Source: Altererythrobacter sp.
GTDB taxonomy: Bacteria > Pseudomonadota > Alphaproteobacteria > Sphingomonadales > Sphingomonadaceae
Reading direction: 5' to 3'
Length of the DNA: 16,220 nt
NCBI GenBank assembly: GCA_023299945.1
Contig: JALZVZ010000039.1
Location: 1-16,220 of the forward strand
The notes below the pieces were generated by a model that worked only from the letters and a program-made list of their open reading frames with translations, did no database searches and was not told where the DNA came from. The position numbers and the translations under genes were made by a program. Shown here piece after piece: positions 1 to 8,139 of the stretch (within the stretch, counting starts at the first letter, position 1; every line of letters begins with the position of its first letter).

Positions 1-605
1 AGCCAAGCAATCCCAGCAAAAGCTGGGGCAAACAATACGATTTTCATCGTCACCATGAATGCCGTGCCCATCAGCAAGGCAAAGGCAACAATGGCGGTTA
101 TGCTGAGCCTTGAGCGGGCAAGAATGGCAAGCGCGCTCATCGAGAATGCGGTCGCAATTGGATCGGTGCGGAATGACCAGCCATGCTGCATAACATAGGC
201 GGCGGTGACATAGGCAAGCGCGCAGGTCAGCGCATAAGGCAGGGATACGAAACGGCGTGCGATTGTGACGATGGCTGCACAAGTCATGGCCTCTGCCGCA
301 AGCATAAACATCCGAGCAATTCTAATCTGATCAACGCCCGCCATATCCAGCGGAACCAGCCACGCGAACATGCGCACATGCAGTGATTGCAGCGGCAGGG
401 TTAGCTCTCCGCGAACAAAGGTGTGAACTTGCCCCAAGAAGTGGAACTCATCCCAATTAATTGAGCGGGTCAGCACAAGGTTCAAATGCAGGATAAGGAC
501 AAAACCCAAGGCCAGCGCAGGCCAAATGCTCACGCCAAGCGATTGCCTTTGCGGCTTGACGTGGCCGCGACCTAAAATGGTGCTGGAAGGGGCTGAGCTC
601 GCCAT
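1..605 (-). CDS. GT-C (PMT/ArnT-like) membrane glycosyltransferase, 3'-truncated by window edge
   Basis: The gene starts at ATG 605-603 and stays open to base 1, giving about 201 N-terminal residues; the rest lies outside the window. After a basic N-terminus (residues 1-22) comes a hydrophobic helix (about 26-45), then a loop with the acidic pair D52-E53 in the context NWDEFHF. Alternating hydrophobic segments follow, with an RTDP motif near residues 146-149. An acidic pair in the first periplasmic loop and a later R-x-D motif are typical of GT-C enzymes that move a sugar from a polyprenyl-phosphate donor on the outer face of the inner membrane. It begins 9 bases after the stop of the upstream GT2 gene, so the two are probably one operon in which the GT2 enzyme makes the lipid-linked sugar used here. 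Acceptor and sugar are unknown. The family call is by motif only, because the C-terminal part is missing. Confidence 0.7.
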   Translation of the reverse strand, partial: MASSAPSSTILGRGHVKPQRQSLGVSIWPALALGFVLILHLNLVLTRSINWDEFHFLGQVHTFVRGELTLPLQSLHVRMFAWLVPLDMAGVDQIRIARMFMLAAEAMTCAAIVTIARRFVSLPYALTCALAYVTAAYVMQHGWSFRTDPIATAFSMSALAILARSRLSITAIVAFALLMGTAFMVTMKIVLFAPAFAGIAW

Positions 606-614
606 CGAAACGTT

Positions 615-1655
615 TCAGCCTTCCCTGCGTTTTAGCGAGGTGGTCTCTGCATTAGAGGGGGTGATCTCAGCTTTGGCCTCGTCATCTCTGCTTTGGCCTT
701 GGCTTAGATTCTCGAACCTATCACGCAATTGGCGCAGCTCCAGCAGGTTTGCCTCAATCAACTTGCGGTTGGAGGATACCAGATCCGCCAATACGCCCAA
801 AATGCACAGCAACACGCCAATGACCAGCAAGGCCCCGCCGATGACCAGTGACTGGATATGTCCGTCGCCTTGGCCATTGAGGTAAAACCAACCAAACCGC
901 AGGATCGGCAAAGCGCCGGTTGCAGCCACTAGCATGCCTGCTCCAGCAAAGGCCCGTAGCGGTTTATAGGTTGTATAAGCGCGCACCATCGTCACGCCTT
1001 GGTTCATGATGAACTTTGGCACAGACTTGAACAGCCGCGAGGGGCGCATGGTTTGATGGGTGCGGATCGGCACTCCGATAACTGCCATGCGTTTGCGGCC
1101 TGCTTGGATGAGCATATCGGTGGTGTAGCTAAATTCAGTTGTGATCGTGATGCGCTGGGCTGCATCGCGGCTAAATGCGCGAAAGCCGCTAACGGCATCG
1201 GTGATATCGGTACCGGAAAGTTTGCGCACGATAAAGCTGCCAAGGCGCTGCAAGCGGCGCTTGACCGGGCCGAAATACGCATTGTCTGCAACGCCGCGGT
1301 CGCCCACAACGATGTCAGCTTTACCTGCTAGAACGGGCGCAACCAGCTTGGCGATGTCCTCGCCTTCATATTGGCCATCGGCATCTGTGTTGACGATAAT
1401 GTCGGCGCCCTCTGCCAAAGCGCGGCGCACGCCATTTTGAAACGCAGCAGCCAGCCCTTGATTGCAGCGGTGGGTAACAATGTGTTGAACGCCCCAGCGG
1501 GCGGCAACACCAGCGGTATCATCGCTGGAGCCATCATCAATGACCAGCAATTCAATGGTATCAACCCCGGCAATCGCGCGCGGCAGCTTGGCAATGGTTG
1601 CCGGCAGGCTCTCCGCCTCGTTGAGGCATGGGATTTGAATAATCAGTTTGGTCAT
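615..1655 (-). CDS. GT2 family polyprenol-phosphate glycosyltransferase with C-terminal membrane anchor
   Basis: A 346-residue protein starting at ATG 1655. The N-terminal domain is a DPM1/ArnC-like GT-A fold: the opening strand ends in IPCLNEAE (residues 8-15), followed by IDDGSSDDT (39-47), NQGLAAAFQNG (65-75) and the metal-binding D91-A-D93 in NTDADGQY. Two hydrophobic helices follow (about 235-255 and 268-290), then a charged helical tail with heptad-like leucines (about 295-320). Such enzymes transfer a sugar from a nucleotide donor to undecaprenyl phosphate on the cytoplasmic face, supplying GT-C transferases or polymer assembly. The downstream GT-C gene, 9 bases away, fits this role. 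The sugar cannot be told from sequence. A purine-rich AGG lies 8 bases before the start. It is divergent from the EamA gene across a 148-bp gap in which I found no convincing promoter. Confidence 0.85.
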   Translation of the reverse strand: MTKLIIQIPCLNEAESLPATIAKLPRAIAGVDTIELLVIDDGSSDDTAGVAARWGVQHIVTHRCNQGLAAAFQNGVRRALAEGADIIVNTDADGQYEGEDIAKLVAPVLAGKADIVVGDRGVADNAYFGPVKRRLQRLGSFIVRKLSGTDITDAVSGFRAFSRDAAQRITITTEFSYTTDMLIQAGRKRMAVIGVPIRTHQTMRPSRLFKSVPKFIMNQGVTMVRAYTTYKPLRAFAGAGMLVAATGALPILRFGWFYLNGQGDGHIQSLVIGGALLVIGVLLCILGVLADLVSSNRKLIEANLLELRQLRDRFENLSQGQSRDDEAKAEITPSNAETTSLKRREG

Positions 1656-1803
1656 GCGTGACGCCTATTTCCCTCGGTACATTTCGCCTTTTGACGGGTG
1701 GGAATTAAGGAACCGTAAACCATAAGTGGTTGCGCTTGATTTTTTATGACTAAAAGCCGAGAGCGCGCGGTGTGCTTTTGACCTCATTTGAAAGACAATC
1801 AGC

Positions 1804-2706
1804 TTGCAACAATCTGCCCGTGCGGGCCTCCTCTATGCCGTTGCCGGCTTTGCGATCCTTTCGATGGGCGATGCAATTGTAAAATCCATGGCGGGGGTTT
1901 GGCCGGTTTTGCCGGTCGCAGCACTGCGTTTCACAATTGCGGCGATTGGCCTGTCGTTGCTTCTATGGATGCAAGAGGGGCGGACAGCTTTTAGGCCTTT
2001 GAACCCTGGATTGCAGATTGCGCGCGGCGTTTGCCTTGCATTTGCAAGCCTGTGTTTCTTTTCTGCGATCTATTTGATGCCTTTGGCTGAGACGATGGCC
2101 ATTGCTTTTATCGCACCCATTTTGACCGCTATTTTCAGCGGACCGATGCTTGGAGAAAAAGTACGCCTGCCGGTCTGGATTGTCTCTGCGATTGCGTTTG
2201 GCGGTGTCATGCTGATCCTGCGCCCCAATCTGGAAGAAATCGGCTGGCCAGCGATCTTGCCAATGATCTCTGCGGTATTCTTTGCCATGATGGTGGTGCT
2301 TAATCGCAAATCAGCAGGGCAGGGTAGCGCGTTATCTATGCAAGTTTTTGTCGCTAGCGGCGCTGCGTTGATTCTGGTCACAGCGACGGTGGCTGCTAAG
2401 CTTTCCGGCATACCAGAGCTCGATTTTGGTTGGCCTAGTTTGGATGTGGTGCTGCGCTGCTGCGTTGTTGCGATCACTGCCAGCACTGCGCATTGGCTTG
2501 CCTATATGGGAACGATGCGCGCGGGTGCTGCGCAAATTGCGCCTGCGATTTATGTCCAAATGCTGGTCGCAATCATTATGGGCTGGTGGTGGTTTGATGA
2601 TGTGCCTGATTGGATAACTTTGGTGGGCGCAGGGATCATTATTTCTGCCGGGCTTATCCTATGGCGTCACAACCTATCTGAAGAAGCGCGGGAAAAACGC
2701 GTTTGA
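1804..2706 (+). CDS. EamA/DMT-superfamily transporter
   Basis: A 300-residue, very hydrophobic protein with about ten predicted helices arranged as two EamA repeats (roughly residues 5-140 and 148-290), the usual size for the drug/metabolite transporter superfamily. The second repeat contains HWLAYMGTMRAGAAQIAPAIY, a typical end-of-repeat pattern. The substrate cannot be assigned; members export amino acids, metabolites or drugs, or take up S-adenosylmethionine. The start is TTG at 1804: an in-frame TGA at 1789-1791 rules out anything much further upstream, and the next in-frame ATG (codon 21) would remove most of the first helix. A weak GAAAGA lies 8-13 bases before the TTG. The gene is divergent from the GT2 gene and lies 89 bp before glmS on the same strand. 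Confidence 0.85.
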   Translation: MQQSARAGLLYAVAGFAILSMGDAIVKSMAGVWPVLPVAALRFTIAAIGLSLLLWMQEGRTAFRPLNPGLQIARGVCLAFASLCFFSAIYLMPLAETMAIAFIAPILTAIFSGPMLGEKVRLPVWIVSAIAFGGVMLILRPNLEEIGWPAILPMISAVFFAMMVVLNRKSAGQGSALSMQVFVASGAALILVTATVAAKLSGIPELDFGWPSLDVVLRCCVVAITASTAHWLAYMGTMRAGAAQIAPAIYVQMLVAIIMGWWWFDDVPDWITLVGAGIIISAGLILWRHNLSEEAREKRV

Positions 2707-2722
2707 GCCCGTCGATTTTTCC
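2691..2722 (+). terminator. A/U-rich stem-loop across the EamA stop codon, possible terminator
   Basis: GGAAAAA (2691-2697) can pair with TTTTTCC (2716-2722), extended by CG/CG with one bulged A; the loop is about 13 bases and includes the stop codon at 2704-2706. The T-run is in the stem rather than after it, so this is not a classical terminator. The 3' arm also overlaps the shared 13-base element proposed as part of the glmS promoter, and either reading could be the real one. Confidence 0.25.
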
Positions 2723-2742
2723 AGCTAAGTGCACGCGATATT
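2709..2742 (+). promoter_or_regulatory. Putative glmS promoter with shared 13-base element
   Basis: CCGTCGATTTTTC (2709-2721) is followed 15 bases later by a -10-like GATATT (2737-2742). The identical 13-mer, with a -10-like hexamer at the same offset, stands before the GGDEF-EAL gene (5012-5045). The predicted transcript would begin near 2750 and give a leader of about 45 bases to the glmS ATG. Taking GATTTT (2714-2719) as the -35 box gives a 17-base spacer, but it matches TTGACA poorly, so the 13-mer could instead be a regulator site. Confidence 0.4.
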
Positions 2743-2795
2743 CACGAAAGGCGCGCTAAGGCGGCGCAGATTTCAACCTTCTGGGGCAATAAATA

Positions 2796-4619
2796 ATGTG
2801 CGGAATTATTGGCATCGTGGGCGATGCACCTGTTGCGGACCGTTTGGTCGATGGCCTGAAACGAATGGAATATCGTGGGTATGATAGCTCCGGTATTTGC
2901 ACAATTGTGGACGGCCAATTGGTTCGCCGCCGGGCAGAAGGCAAACTGGCCAACCTTGTTGAGGTTCTCAAACATGATCCTGCTGACGGCCTGATTGGTA
3001 TCGCTCACACACGATGGGCAACACACGGCGCCCCGACCAGCAGTAACGCGCATCCCCATGCCACTGAAGAAGTGGCATTGGTGCACAATGGGATCATCGA
3101 GAACTTTCGCCCTTTGCGCGAACAAATGGCTGGTGAAGGCCGCAATTTCGAAAGCCAAACTGATACAGAGGTCGTCGTGCATCTGGTCTCGCGCGAAGTG
3201 GAAAAGGGGCGCTCTCCGCAAGAGGCCGTGCGCGAAGTTCTGCCGCAATTGCGCGGCGCTTTTGCGCTAGCGATCGCGTTCAAAAGTCACCCTGACATAT
3301 TGATCGGTGCGCGGCTGGGGTCGCCCTTGGTCGTGGGTTACGGCGAGGGTGAAATGTTCCTTGGATCAGATGCGCTAGCACTCGCGCCGCTGACGCAGAA
3401 AATCGCCTATTTGGAGGAAGGCGATTGGGTCGTTCTGACTAAGTCTGGCGCGACGATTTATGATGCAGAGAACAATGAGGTTACCCGCGAGGTGCAAGCA
3501 TCAGGCGCGACAGCTGCGGCGATAGAAAAAGGCAATTATCGCCACTATATGCAGAAAGAAATTTACGAGCAGCCTACCGTTGTGGCGCAAACGCTCGGTT
3601 CTTATCTGCGCCGCGAGGACAATTCTGTGGCCCTGCCGCAGTTCGACTTTGATCTTACTGCGATTAAACGCATAACCATCGTTGCTTGCGGAACGTCTTA
3701 TTACGCCGCCATGGTTGCCAAATATTGGTTTGAGCAATTTGCGCGCGTCCCAGTGGACTTGGATTTCGCCAGCGAATTTCGTTACCGCGATCCTGTGCTG
3801 GAAGATGGCGGATTGGCGCTGTTTATTTCGCAAAGCGGCGAGACTGCCGACACTTTGGCGGCTTTACGCCACTGCAAAGAAAACGGCCAAATTATTGGCG
3901 TTGTGGTCAATGTTCCGACCAGCTCAATGGCGCGTGAAGCTGATCTGCTGCTGCCCACTCATGCGGGCCCTGAAATCGGTGTTGCCTCGACCAAGGCTTT
4001 CACCTGCCAGTTGGCCGTTCTCGCTGCCCTGGCTGCGCATATGGCCGTGAAAAAAGGTCTGATGAGCCGCGAAGAAGAGCAAGAGGTCGTAAAGCATTTG
4101 CTGGAGGCTCCCGCAGCGCTGAACGCAGCGCTGGATCATGACGATGACATTGCCGCCATGGCGCATTTGATCGCGCCGGCACGCGATGTGCTGTATCTTG
4201 GACGCGGGCAGGATTACCCCCTCGCAATGGAAGGTGCGCTAAAGCTGAAAGAAATCAGTTACATTCACGCCGAAGGTTATGCATCGGGCGAGATGAAGCA
4301 CGGGCCCATTGCGCTGATTGATGAGGCTGTGCCGGTGATTGTTCTCGCGCCGTCGGGGCCTTTGTTTGAGAAAACCGTATCGAACATGGAAGAGGTTCGC
4401 GCACGCGGCGGTCAGGTTGTTTTGATCTCTGATGCTGAAGGATTGGCTCTGGCAGGCGAGGGCTGCATCGCGACCATTGAAATGCCCAATGTCCACCCTT
4501 TGATCGCGCCGCTGGTTTATTCCGTTCCGGTTCAATTGCTCGCCTATCATACGGCCTGCGTGAAGGGCACAGATGTGGATCAACCCCGCAATCTAGCAAA
4601 GTCCGTTACCGTTGAGTGA
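2796..4619 (+). CDS. glmS: Glutamine-fructose-6-phosphate aminotransferase (isomerizing), GlmS
   Basis: A 607-residue cytoplasmic enzyme making glucosamine-6-phosphate from fructose-6-phosphate and glutamine, the first step towards UDP-GlcNAc for peptidoglycan, lipid A and exopolysaccharide. It begins MCGIIGIVG, so after Met removal Cys is the N-terminal nucleophile of the class II glutaminase domain (about 1-220), followed by RMEYRGYDSSG and TRWATHG. Two SIS domains follow: the first with ACGTSYYAA, SQSGETADT and ASTKAFTCQ (about 285-415), the second with LKLKEISYIHAEGY and MKHGPIALI. The end, DQPRNLAKSVTVE, is the family's hallmark C-terminus. Length is normal and the key residues are present. 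GGGG lies 9 bases before the ATG. I saw no glmS ribozyme: the upstream gap is only 89 bp. The last 8 bases overlap the next gene. Confidence 0.98.
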   Translation: MCGIIGIVGDAPVADRLVDGLKRMEYRGYDSSGICTIVDGQLVRRRAEGKLANLVEVLKHDPADGLIGIAHTRWATHGAPTSSNAHPHATEEVALVHNGIIENFRPLREQMAGEGRNFESQTDTEVVVHLVSREVEKGRSPQEAVREVLPQLRGAFALAIAFKSHPDILIGARLGSPLVVGYGEGEMFLGSDALALAPLTQKIAYLEEGDWVVLTKSGATIYDAENNEVTREVQASGATAAAIEKGNYRHYMQKEIYEQPTVVAQTLGSYLRREDNSVALPQFDFDLTAIKRITIVACGTSYYAAMVAKYWFEQFARVPVDLDFASEFRYRDPVLEDGGLALFISQSGETADTLAALRHCKENGQIIGVVVNVPTSSMAREADLLLPTHAGPEIGVASTKAFTCQLAVLAALAAHMAVKKGLMSREEEQEVVKHLLEAPAALNAALDHDDDIAAMAHLIAPARDVLYLGRGQDYPLAMEGALKLKEISYIHAEGYASGEMKHGPIALIDEAVPVIVLAPSGPLFEKTVSNMEEVRARGGQVVLISDAEGLALAGEGCIATIEMPNVHPLIAPLVYSVPVQLLAYHTACVKGTDVDQPRNLAKSVTVE

Positions 4620-5001
4620 TCCATTGGTCAGGGCGACAGGCGGGTGCCATTGCGGCGCAGTGCGTTTCAGCGTTGCGGTAAAGCAAGATAGCGAGATGCT
4701 CGATTGCAATTGCTCCATATGCTCGCGCTTTGGGTATCTCCACCTGTTTGTTTTGCATGGAAATTTTGTGCTGGATTCGGGCAAGGATGCGCTATCAAGC
4801 TATCGCTTTGGTAGCATGAATGCCGATCATATTTTCTGCAAAATTTGCGGTGTTAAGAGTTTTTATCAACCACGTTCGCACCCTAATTCCTTCAGCGTAA
4901 ATTACAGCTGCCTCGATCAAGATCATGGCCTGCGAACCACGATCACCCCGTTTGATGGTCAGAACTGGGACAAATCAGCCGCTGCAAAGGGGCTTGGTTA
5001 A
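4612..5001 (+). CDS. GFA/CENP-V family zinc-binding protein
   Basis: A 129-residue protein of the GFA (glutathione-dependent formaldehyde-activating enzyme-like) family. Cysteines fit the two zinc sites of the fold: CHC at 12-14 with C76 and C79 (CKIC), and C32, C34 and C37 (CNCSIC). The GGCHCGAVRF opening is diagnostic. The biochemical role of most members is unknown; the name comes from a disputed formaldehyde-glutathione activity, so I assign no reaction. The start is TTG at 4612, inside the end of glmS, giving an 8-base overlap (4612-4619) and probable translational coupling. TTG at 4624 is an alternative. No internal ATG would keep the first zinc motif. A hairpin forms at the stop codon, so the glmS transcript may end here. 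Confidence 0.85.
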   Translation: MSDPLVRATGGCHCGAVRFSVAVKQDSEMLDCNCSICSRFGYLHLFVLHGNFVLDSGKDALSSYRFGSMNADHIFCKICGVKSFYQPRSHPNSFSVNYSCLDQDHGLRTTITPFDGQNWDKSAAAKGLG

Positions 5002-5006
5002 AGCCC
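4990..5006 (+). terminator. Hairpin at the GFA gene stop codon, possible weak terminator
   Basis: GGGCTT (4990-4995) and AAGCCC (5001-5006) form a perfect 6-bp stem with the 5-base loop GGTTA; the stop TAA is at 4999-5001. The next T-run (5019-5023) is 12 bases downstream, further than in a standard intrinsic terminator, and belongs to the putative promoter of the next gene. Confidence 0.35.
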
Positions 5007-5011
5007 TATTA

Positions 5012-5045
5012 CCGTCGATTTTTCTTCGTAAAATTGCGCTATACT
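5012..5045 (+). promoter_or_regulatory. Putative promoter of the GGDEF-EAL gene with shared 13-base element
   Basis: CCGTCGATTTTTC (5012-5024), 15 bases, then TATACT (5040-5045), a 5/6 match to the -10 consensus. Element, spacing and -10 position repeat those upstream of glmS (2709-2742). Transcription would begin near 5052, leaving a very short leader before the TTG at 5069. Confidence 0.45.
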
Positions 5046-5068
5046 TTACCGGTCAATAACCTTTCGCA

Positions 5069-7438
5069 TTGTATGGCCGTGTGGTGAGCACGCGTACAAA
5101 CTCCTCTATTGGGTCAAAAAAGGACCTCTCAATCCCGGTCATTCTTGGTTTCGAGAATGTCGCGGAGGGCCCGTCGGCGCAATTGCGTGCATTGCAAATT
5201 GCATCACTCAGCCAATATTCTTGGAAATCGCTGCTCGGCGCGCCCATCGCCGCTGTGTTCACGATCCTGCTTTACCTTCCTTATGTCGAACCGCTGTTGC
5301 TCGGCTTGTGGACCCTTTTGCTGGCCACTGTTCACGTGCACGGGTTTTTCCTCGCGAACCGAATTATCACTGAGAACGACCAGAATCATAACAGTAAGTT
5401 CCTGCCTCGGTTTATCCGTATTCCTGTTTTGGCGGGGCTTACTTGGGGGGCAGGACTGCTCGGGTTTGGCTTTTTTGGAACCAGCTTTGAGCTGCTCGCA
5501 CTTTGGAGCCTGGTCGCAATTTTGATGATAAGTTCAGCGTTGTTCTTCAACGCTATTCCGCTTTTGACATTGGTGTTTTCTAGCATTGTAGCGGTGGCGG
5601 CGAGTGTTAGCTTCGGCTTGCAAGGGCAATGGGCGTCACTGATGATTGCTGTAGTGCTTCTCGGGGTGCTCATATCGGGAACCGTTATGGCGTCGCGAAC
5701 GTATCTCAACGCCTACCTCAGCGAACATGGCGAGGCTGAAAAGGATGAAGTGGTGTCCTTGCTGCTGCGCGAGTTTGAAGAGAATGAGGCGGATTGGCTT
5801 TGGCAGATTGATACAGCCCGCCGTGTGCGTTCTGTTTCTCCGCGCTTTGCTTATGCGCTTGGCCGCGAGCAAAGCGATGCGGAAAGCAAGCCGCTGGCAG
5901 AATTGATTGCAGGGGATAGCTGGGACACGGGGCAGTTTGCCAGCAGTCTGCATGATCTTGTGGAAATGCTGAAGCATCGCCGCAGTTTCTCTAGTCAGAT
6001 CGTCAACGTCACGATCAAGGGCAAGTCGCGTTGGTGGGAATTGTCTGGCACACCGATGCTTGATGAACGCGGCAATTTCACTGGTTTCCGCGGCGTTGGC
6101 TCAGATGTAACGGAGCAACGCGAAACCTCTGAGAAGATCGCTTATCTTGCGCGGTATGACACGCTGACATCATTGCCGAATAGGCTGCAGGTTAATGAGG
6201 CTTTGCAAGAAGCGCTGTATTATGCCGAAAAGTGGCGCACGCGCTGTGCGTTCCTAATGATCGATCTCGACCGGTTTAAGGCGGTGAATGATTCGCTGGG
6301 GCATATGGTTGGCGATAAATTGTTGGCGCTGGTGTCTAGCCGCTTGGAATCCATCGCAGGCGAAGAGTTCTTCTGCGGCCGCTTGGGCGGGGATGAGTTT
6401 GCCATTGTTATCCAAGATTCGCGCGAACGCGAGGTTGTCGAACGTCTGGCGCAGAGCGTTATCGATGAATTATCGCATCCGTATAAGGTTGATCATCATA
6501 CTTTATATGTCGGTGCAAGCGTCGGCTCAGCTGTTGGTCCGCGAGATGGTAACAGCGTCGAAGAGCTGATGCGCAATGCCGATTTGGCGCTCTACCGGGC
6601 CAAGGATGAAGGCGGCGGTGAACACTTCCAGTTCGAGCCGTTTCTGCATGCCTCTGCCGATGAGCGCCGCCAGCTTGAGGCGTCATTGCGTGAGGCGCTG
6701 AAGAATGATGAGTTTGTGCTTCATTACCAGCCAGTTGTTGGTGCAACTGACGAAGATATCGTCAGTTTTGAGGCATTGCTGCGTTGGAATAGCAAGGACC
6801 ACGGATTTGTAAGTCCGGCCAAATTTGTTCCATTGGCGGAAGAAACACGATTGATTGTGCCGATCGGTAAATGGGTGCTCCGTCAGGCATGTATGGAGGC
6901 GAGTAATTGGCCAACTCACGTCAAAGTAAACGTGAATGTATCGCCTGAGCAGTTGCTGGAACCAGGCTTTGCCGATGAAGTCGTGCGGGCCCTCAGTGAC
7001 AGCGGCCTGCGTCCTGAACGGCTCGAGGTTGAAGTGACTGAGAGCATCTTCTTGCGCGACGCAAGCATTGCGCGCGCGGCGCTGGAACAAGTTATGGCAC
7101 TTGGTTGCAGCATCGCATTGGATGATTTTGGCACTGGCTATTCCTCGCTCGGTTACCTGCGCAAGATGCAATTCTCGACCATCAAAGTTGACCGCACCTT
7201 TGTTCAAGGCGCAGCAGAGGGTGCGGCAGAGAGCATCGCGATTATTCGAGCCGTCGTTGCCATGTCGCAAAGCCTTGAGGTGACCACAACCGCAGAGGGC
7301 GTCGAAACAGCGGAAGAGGCCACGCTCATACGCAGCCTTGGTTGTGATAAAATCCAAGGGTATTATTTCGGCCGGCCAATGCCCGCGGCCGATGCGCGCA
7401 AAATTTTCACGCGGAAAAAAGAGCTACGCCGCGCTTGA
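5069..7438 (+). CDS. Membrane PAS-GGDEF-EAL cyclic-di-GMP turnover protein
   Basis: A 789-residue inner-membrane protein. The N-terminal half has about six or seven hydrophobic helices (about residues 54-213), an integral membrane sensor of unassigned type. A PAS domain follows (about 240-350, ending in RGVGSDVTEQRE), then GGDEF (about 358-515) and EAL (about 535-785). GGDEF at 440-444 is intact, so diguanylate cyclase activity is possible. The position of the inhibitory RxxD site reads GEEF, so product feedback inhibition is probably absent. The EAL domain keeps E568-A-L (EALLRW), NVNVSPEQL, EVTES, D685-D686 in DDFGTGYSS, and AEGVET, the usual metal and catalytic residues of an active phosphodiesterase. 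Which activity dominates cannot be read. The start is uncertain: TTG 5069 is the upstream limit, GTG at 5081 or 5084 is possible, and none has a clear ribosome binding site. It ends 23 bases from the convergent purQ. Confidence 0.93.
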   Translation: MYGRVVSTRTNSSIGSKKDLSIPVILGFENVAEGPSAQLRALQIASLSQYSWKSLLGAPIAAVFTILLYLPYVEPLLLGLWTLLLATVHVHGFFLANRIITENDQNHNSKFLPRFIRIPVLAGLTWGAGLLGFGFFGTSFELLALWSLVAILMISSALFFNAIPLLTLVFSSIVAVAASVSFGLQGQWASLMIAVVLLGVLISGTVMASRTYLNAYLSEHGEAEKDEVVSLLLREFEENEADWLWQIDTARRVRSVSPRFAYALGREQSDAESKPLAELIAGDSWDTGQFASSLHDLVEMLKHRRSFSSQIVNVTIKGKSRWWELSGTPMLDERGNFTGFRGVGSDVTEQRETSEKIAYLARYDTLTSLPNRLQVNEALQEALYYAEKWRTRCAFLMIDLDRFKAVNDSLGHMVGDKLLALVSSRLESIAGEEFFCGRLGGDEFAIVIQDSREREVVERLAQSVIDELSHPYKVDHHTLYVGASVGSAVGPRDGNSVEELMRNADLALYRAKDEGGGEHFQFEPFLHASADERRQLEASLREALKNDEFVLHYQPVVGATDEDIVSFEALLRWNSKDHGFVSPAKFVPLAEETRLIVPIGKWVLRQACMEASNWPTHVKVNVNVSPEQLLEPGFADEVVRALSDSGLRPERLEVEVTESIFLRDASIARAALEQVMALGCSIALDDFGTGYSSLGYLRKMQFSTIKVDRTFVQGAAEGAAESIAIIRAVVAMSQSLEVTTTAEGVETAEEATLIRSLGCDKIQGYYFGRPMPAADARKIFTRKKELRRA

Positions 7439-7461
7439 TACAGACGGCTTAGGTCGGGGCT

Positions 7462-8139
7462 CTATGCGGCGATCATTCCTGCGATCACACCCTCAAACAG
7501 ACGTGACCCATCTTCTCCGCCTAGCTCCGCGGAAATGGCGCGTTCTGGGTGCGGCATCATGCCCAGCACATTGCCTGCTTGATTGACGATGCCGGCGATA
7601 TCGCGGCGCGATCCATTGAGTTTTTCAAGGTAGCGCACCGCCACGCGACCATCGCCTTCTAAGCGGTCGAGTGTGGCTTCGTCGGCGAAGTAATTGCCAT
7701 CGTGATGCGCGACGGGAACGCGGATTTCCTCATCTTTGCCGTAGGCTTTGGTGAAGACTGTAGCATTGTTTTCAATGCGCAAGGAGACGGTGCGGCAAAT
7801 GAAGTTCTGACTGGCATTACGCATCAATGCACCGGGCAAAAGACCGCTTTCGGTTAGCACCTGAAAGCCGTTGCATACGCCCAAAACCGGCACGCCTTTG
7901 CCAGCGGCCTCGATGATCGATTGCATGATCGGGCTGTTCGCCGCCATTGCGCCAGAACGCAGATAGTCGCCGTAAGAAAAGCCGCCGGGCAAAGCGATAA
8001 AATCAAGATTATCGGGCAGGGTTGGGTCGCCGTGCCAAACACGTATTGGCGCAGTGCCTGAGATTTGCTCAATTGCCACCGCCATATCGCGGTCGCAGTT
8101 TGATCCAGGAAAAGTGACAACGGCGGCGCGAAATGCCAT
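7462..8139 (-). CDS. purQ: Phosphoribosylformylglycinamidine synthase, glutaminase subunit PurQ
   Basis: A 225-residue class I glutamine amidotransferase supplying ammonia to PurL for making formylglycinamidine ribotide in de novo purine synthesis. The start is ATG 8139-8137, giving [16 protein letters not shown], the typical PurQ N-terminus; an in-frame start at 8214 would add 25 residues unlike the family and overlap purS. The catalytic triad is visible: C89 in GVCNGFQ, and H197 and E199 in [20 protein letters not shown] (50-61) is the family's conserved loop. The ATG overlaps the purS stop by one base (TGATG), implying coupled translation. PurL, the synthetase partner, is not in the window and could lie elsewhere. 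Confidence 0.97.
   Translation of the reverse strand: MAFRAAVVTFPGSNCDRDMAVAIEQISGTAPIRVWHGDPTLPDNLDFIALPGGFSYGDYLRSGAMAANSPIMQSIIEAAGKGVPVLGVCNGFQVLTESGLLPGALMRNASQNFICRTVSLRIENNATVFTKAYGKDEEIRVPVAHHDGNYFADEATLDRLEGDGRVAVRYLEKLNGSRRDIAGIVNQAGNVLGMMPHPERAISAELGGEDGSRLFEGVIAGMIAA

Noticed and set aside
1718..1731. Inverted repeat AACCA-TAAG-TGGTT in the GT2/EamA intergenic region
   Set aside because: Five-base arms are too short to support a regulatory claim, and no good promoter boxes are placed around it.
2707..2795. glmS ribozyme
   Set aside because: The leader is at most 89 bases and lacks any sign of the ribozyme, which is mainly a Gram-positive feature.
6683..7357. 224-residue open frame opposite the EAL domain
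   Set aside because: It is antisense to strongly conserved EAL coding sequence, has no recognisable domain and is explained as a codon-bias shadow.
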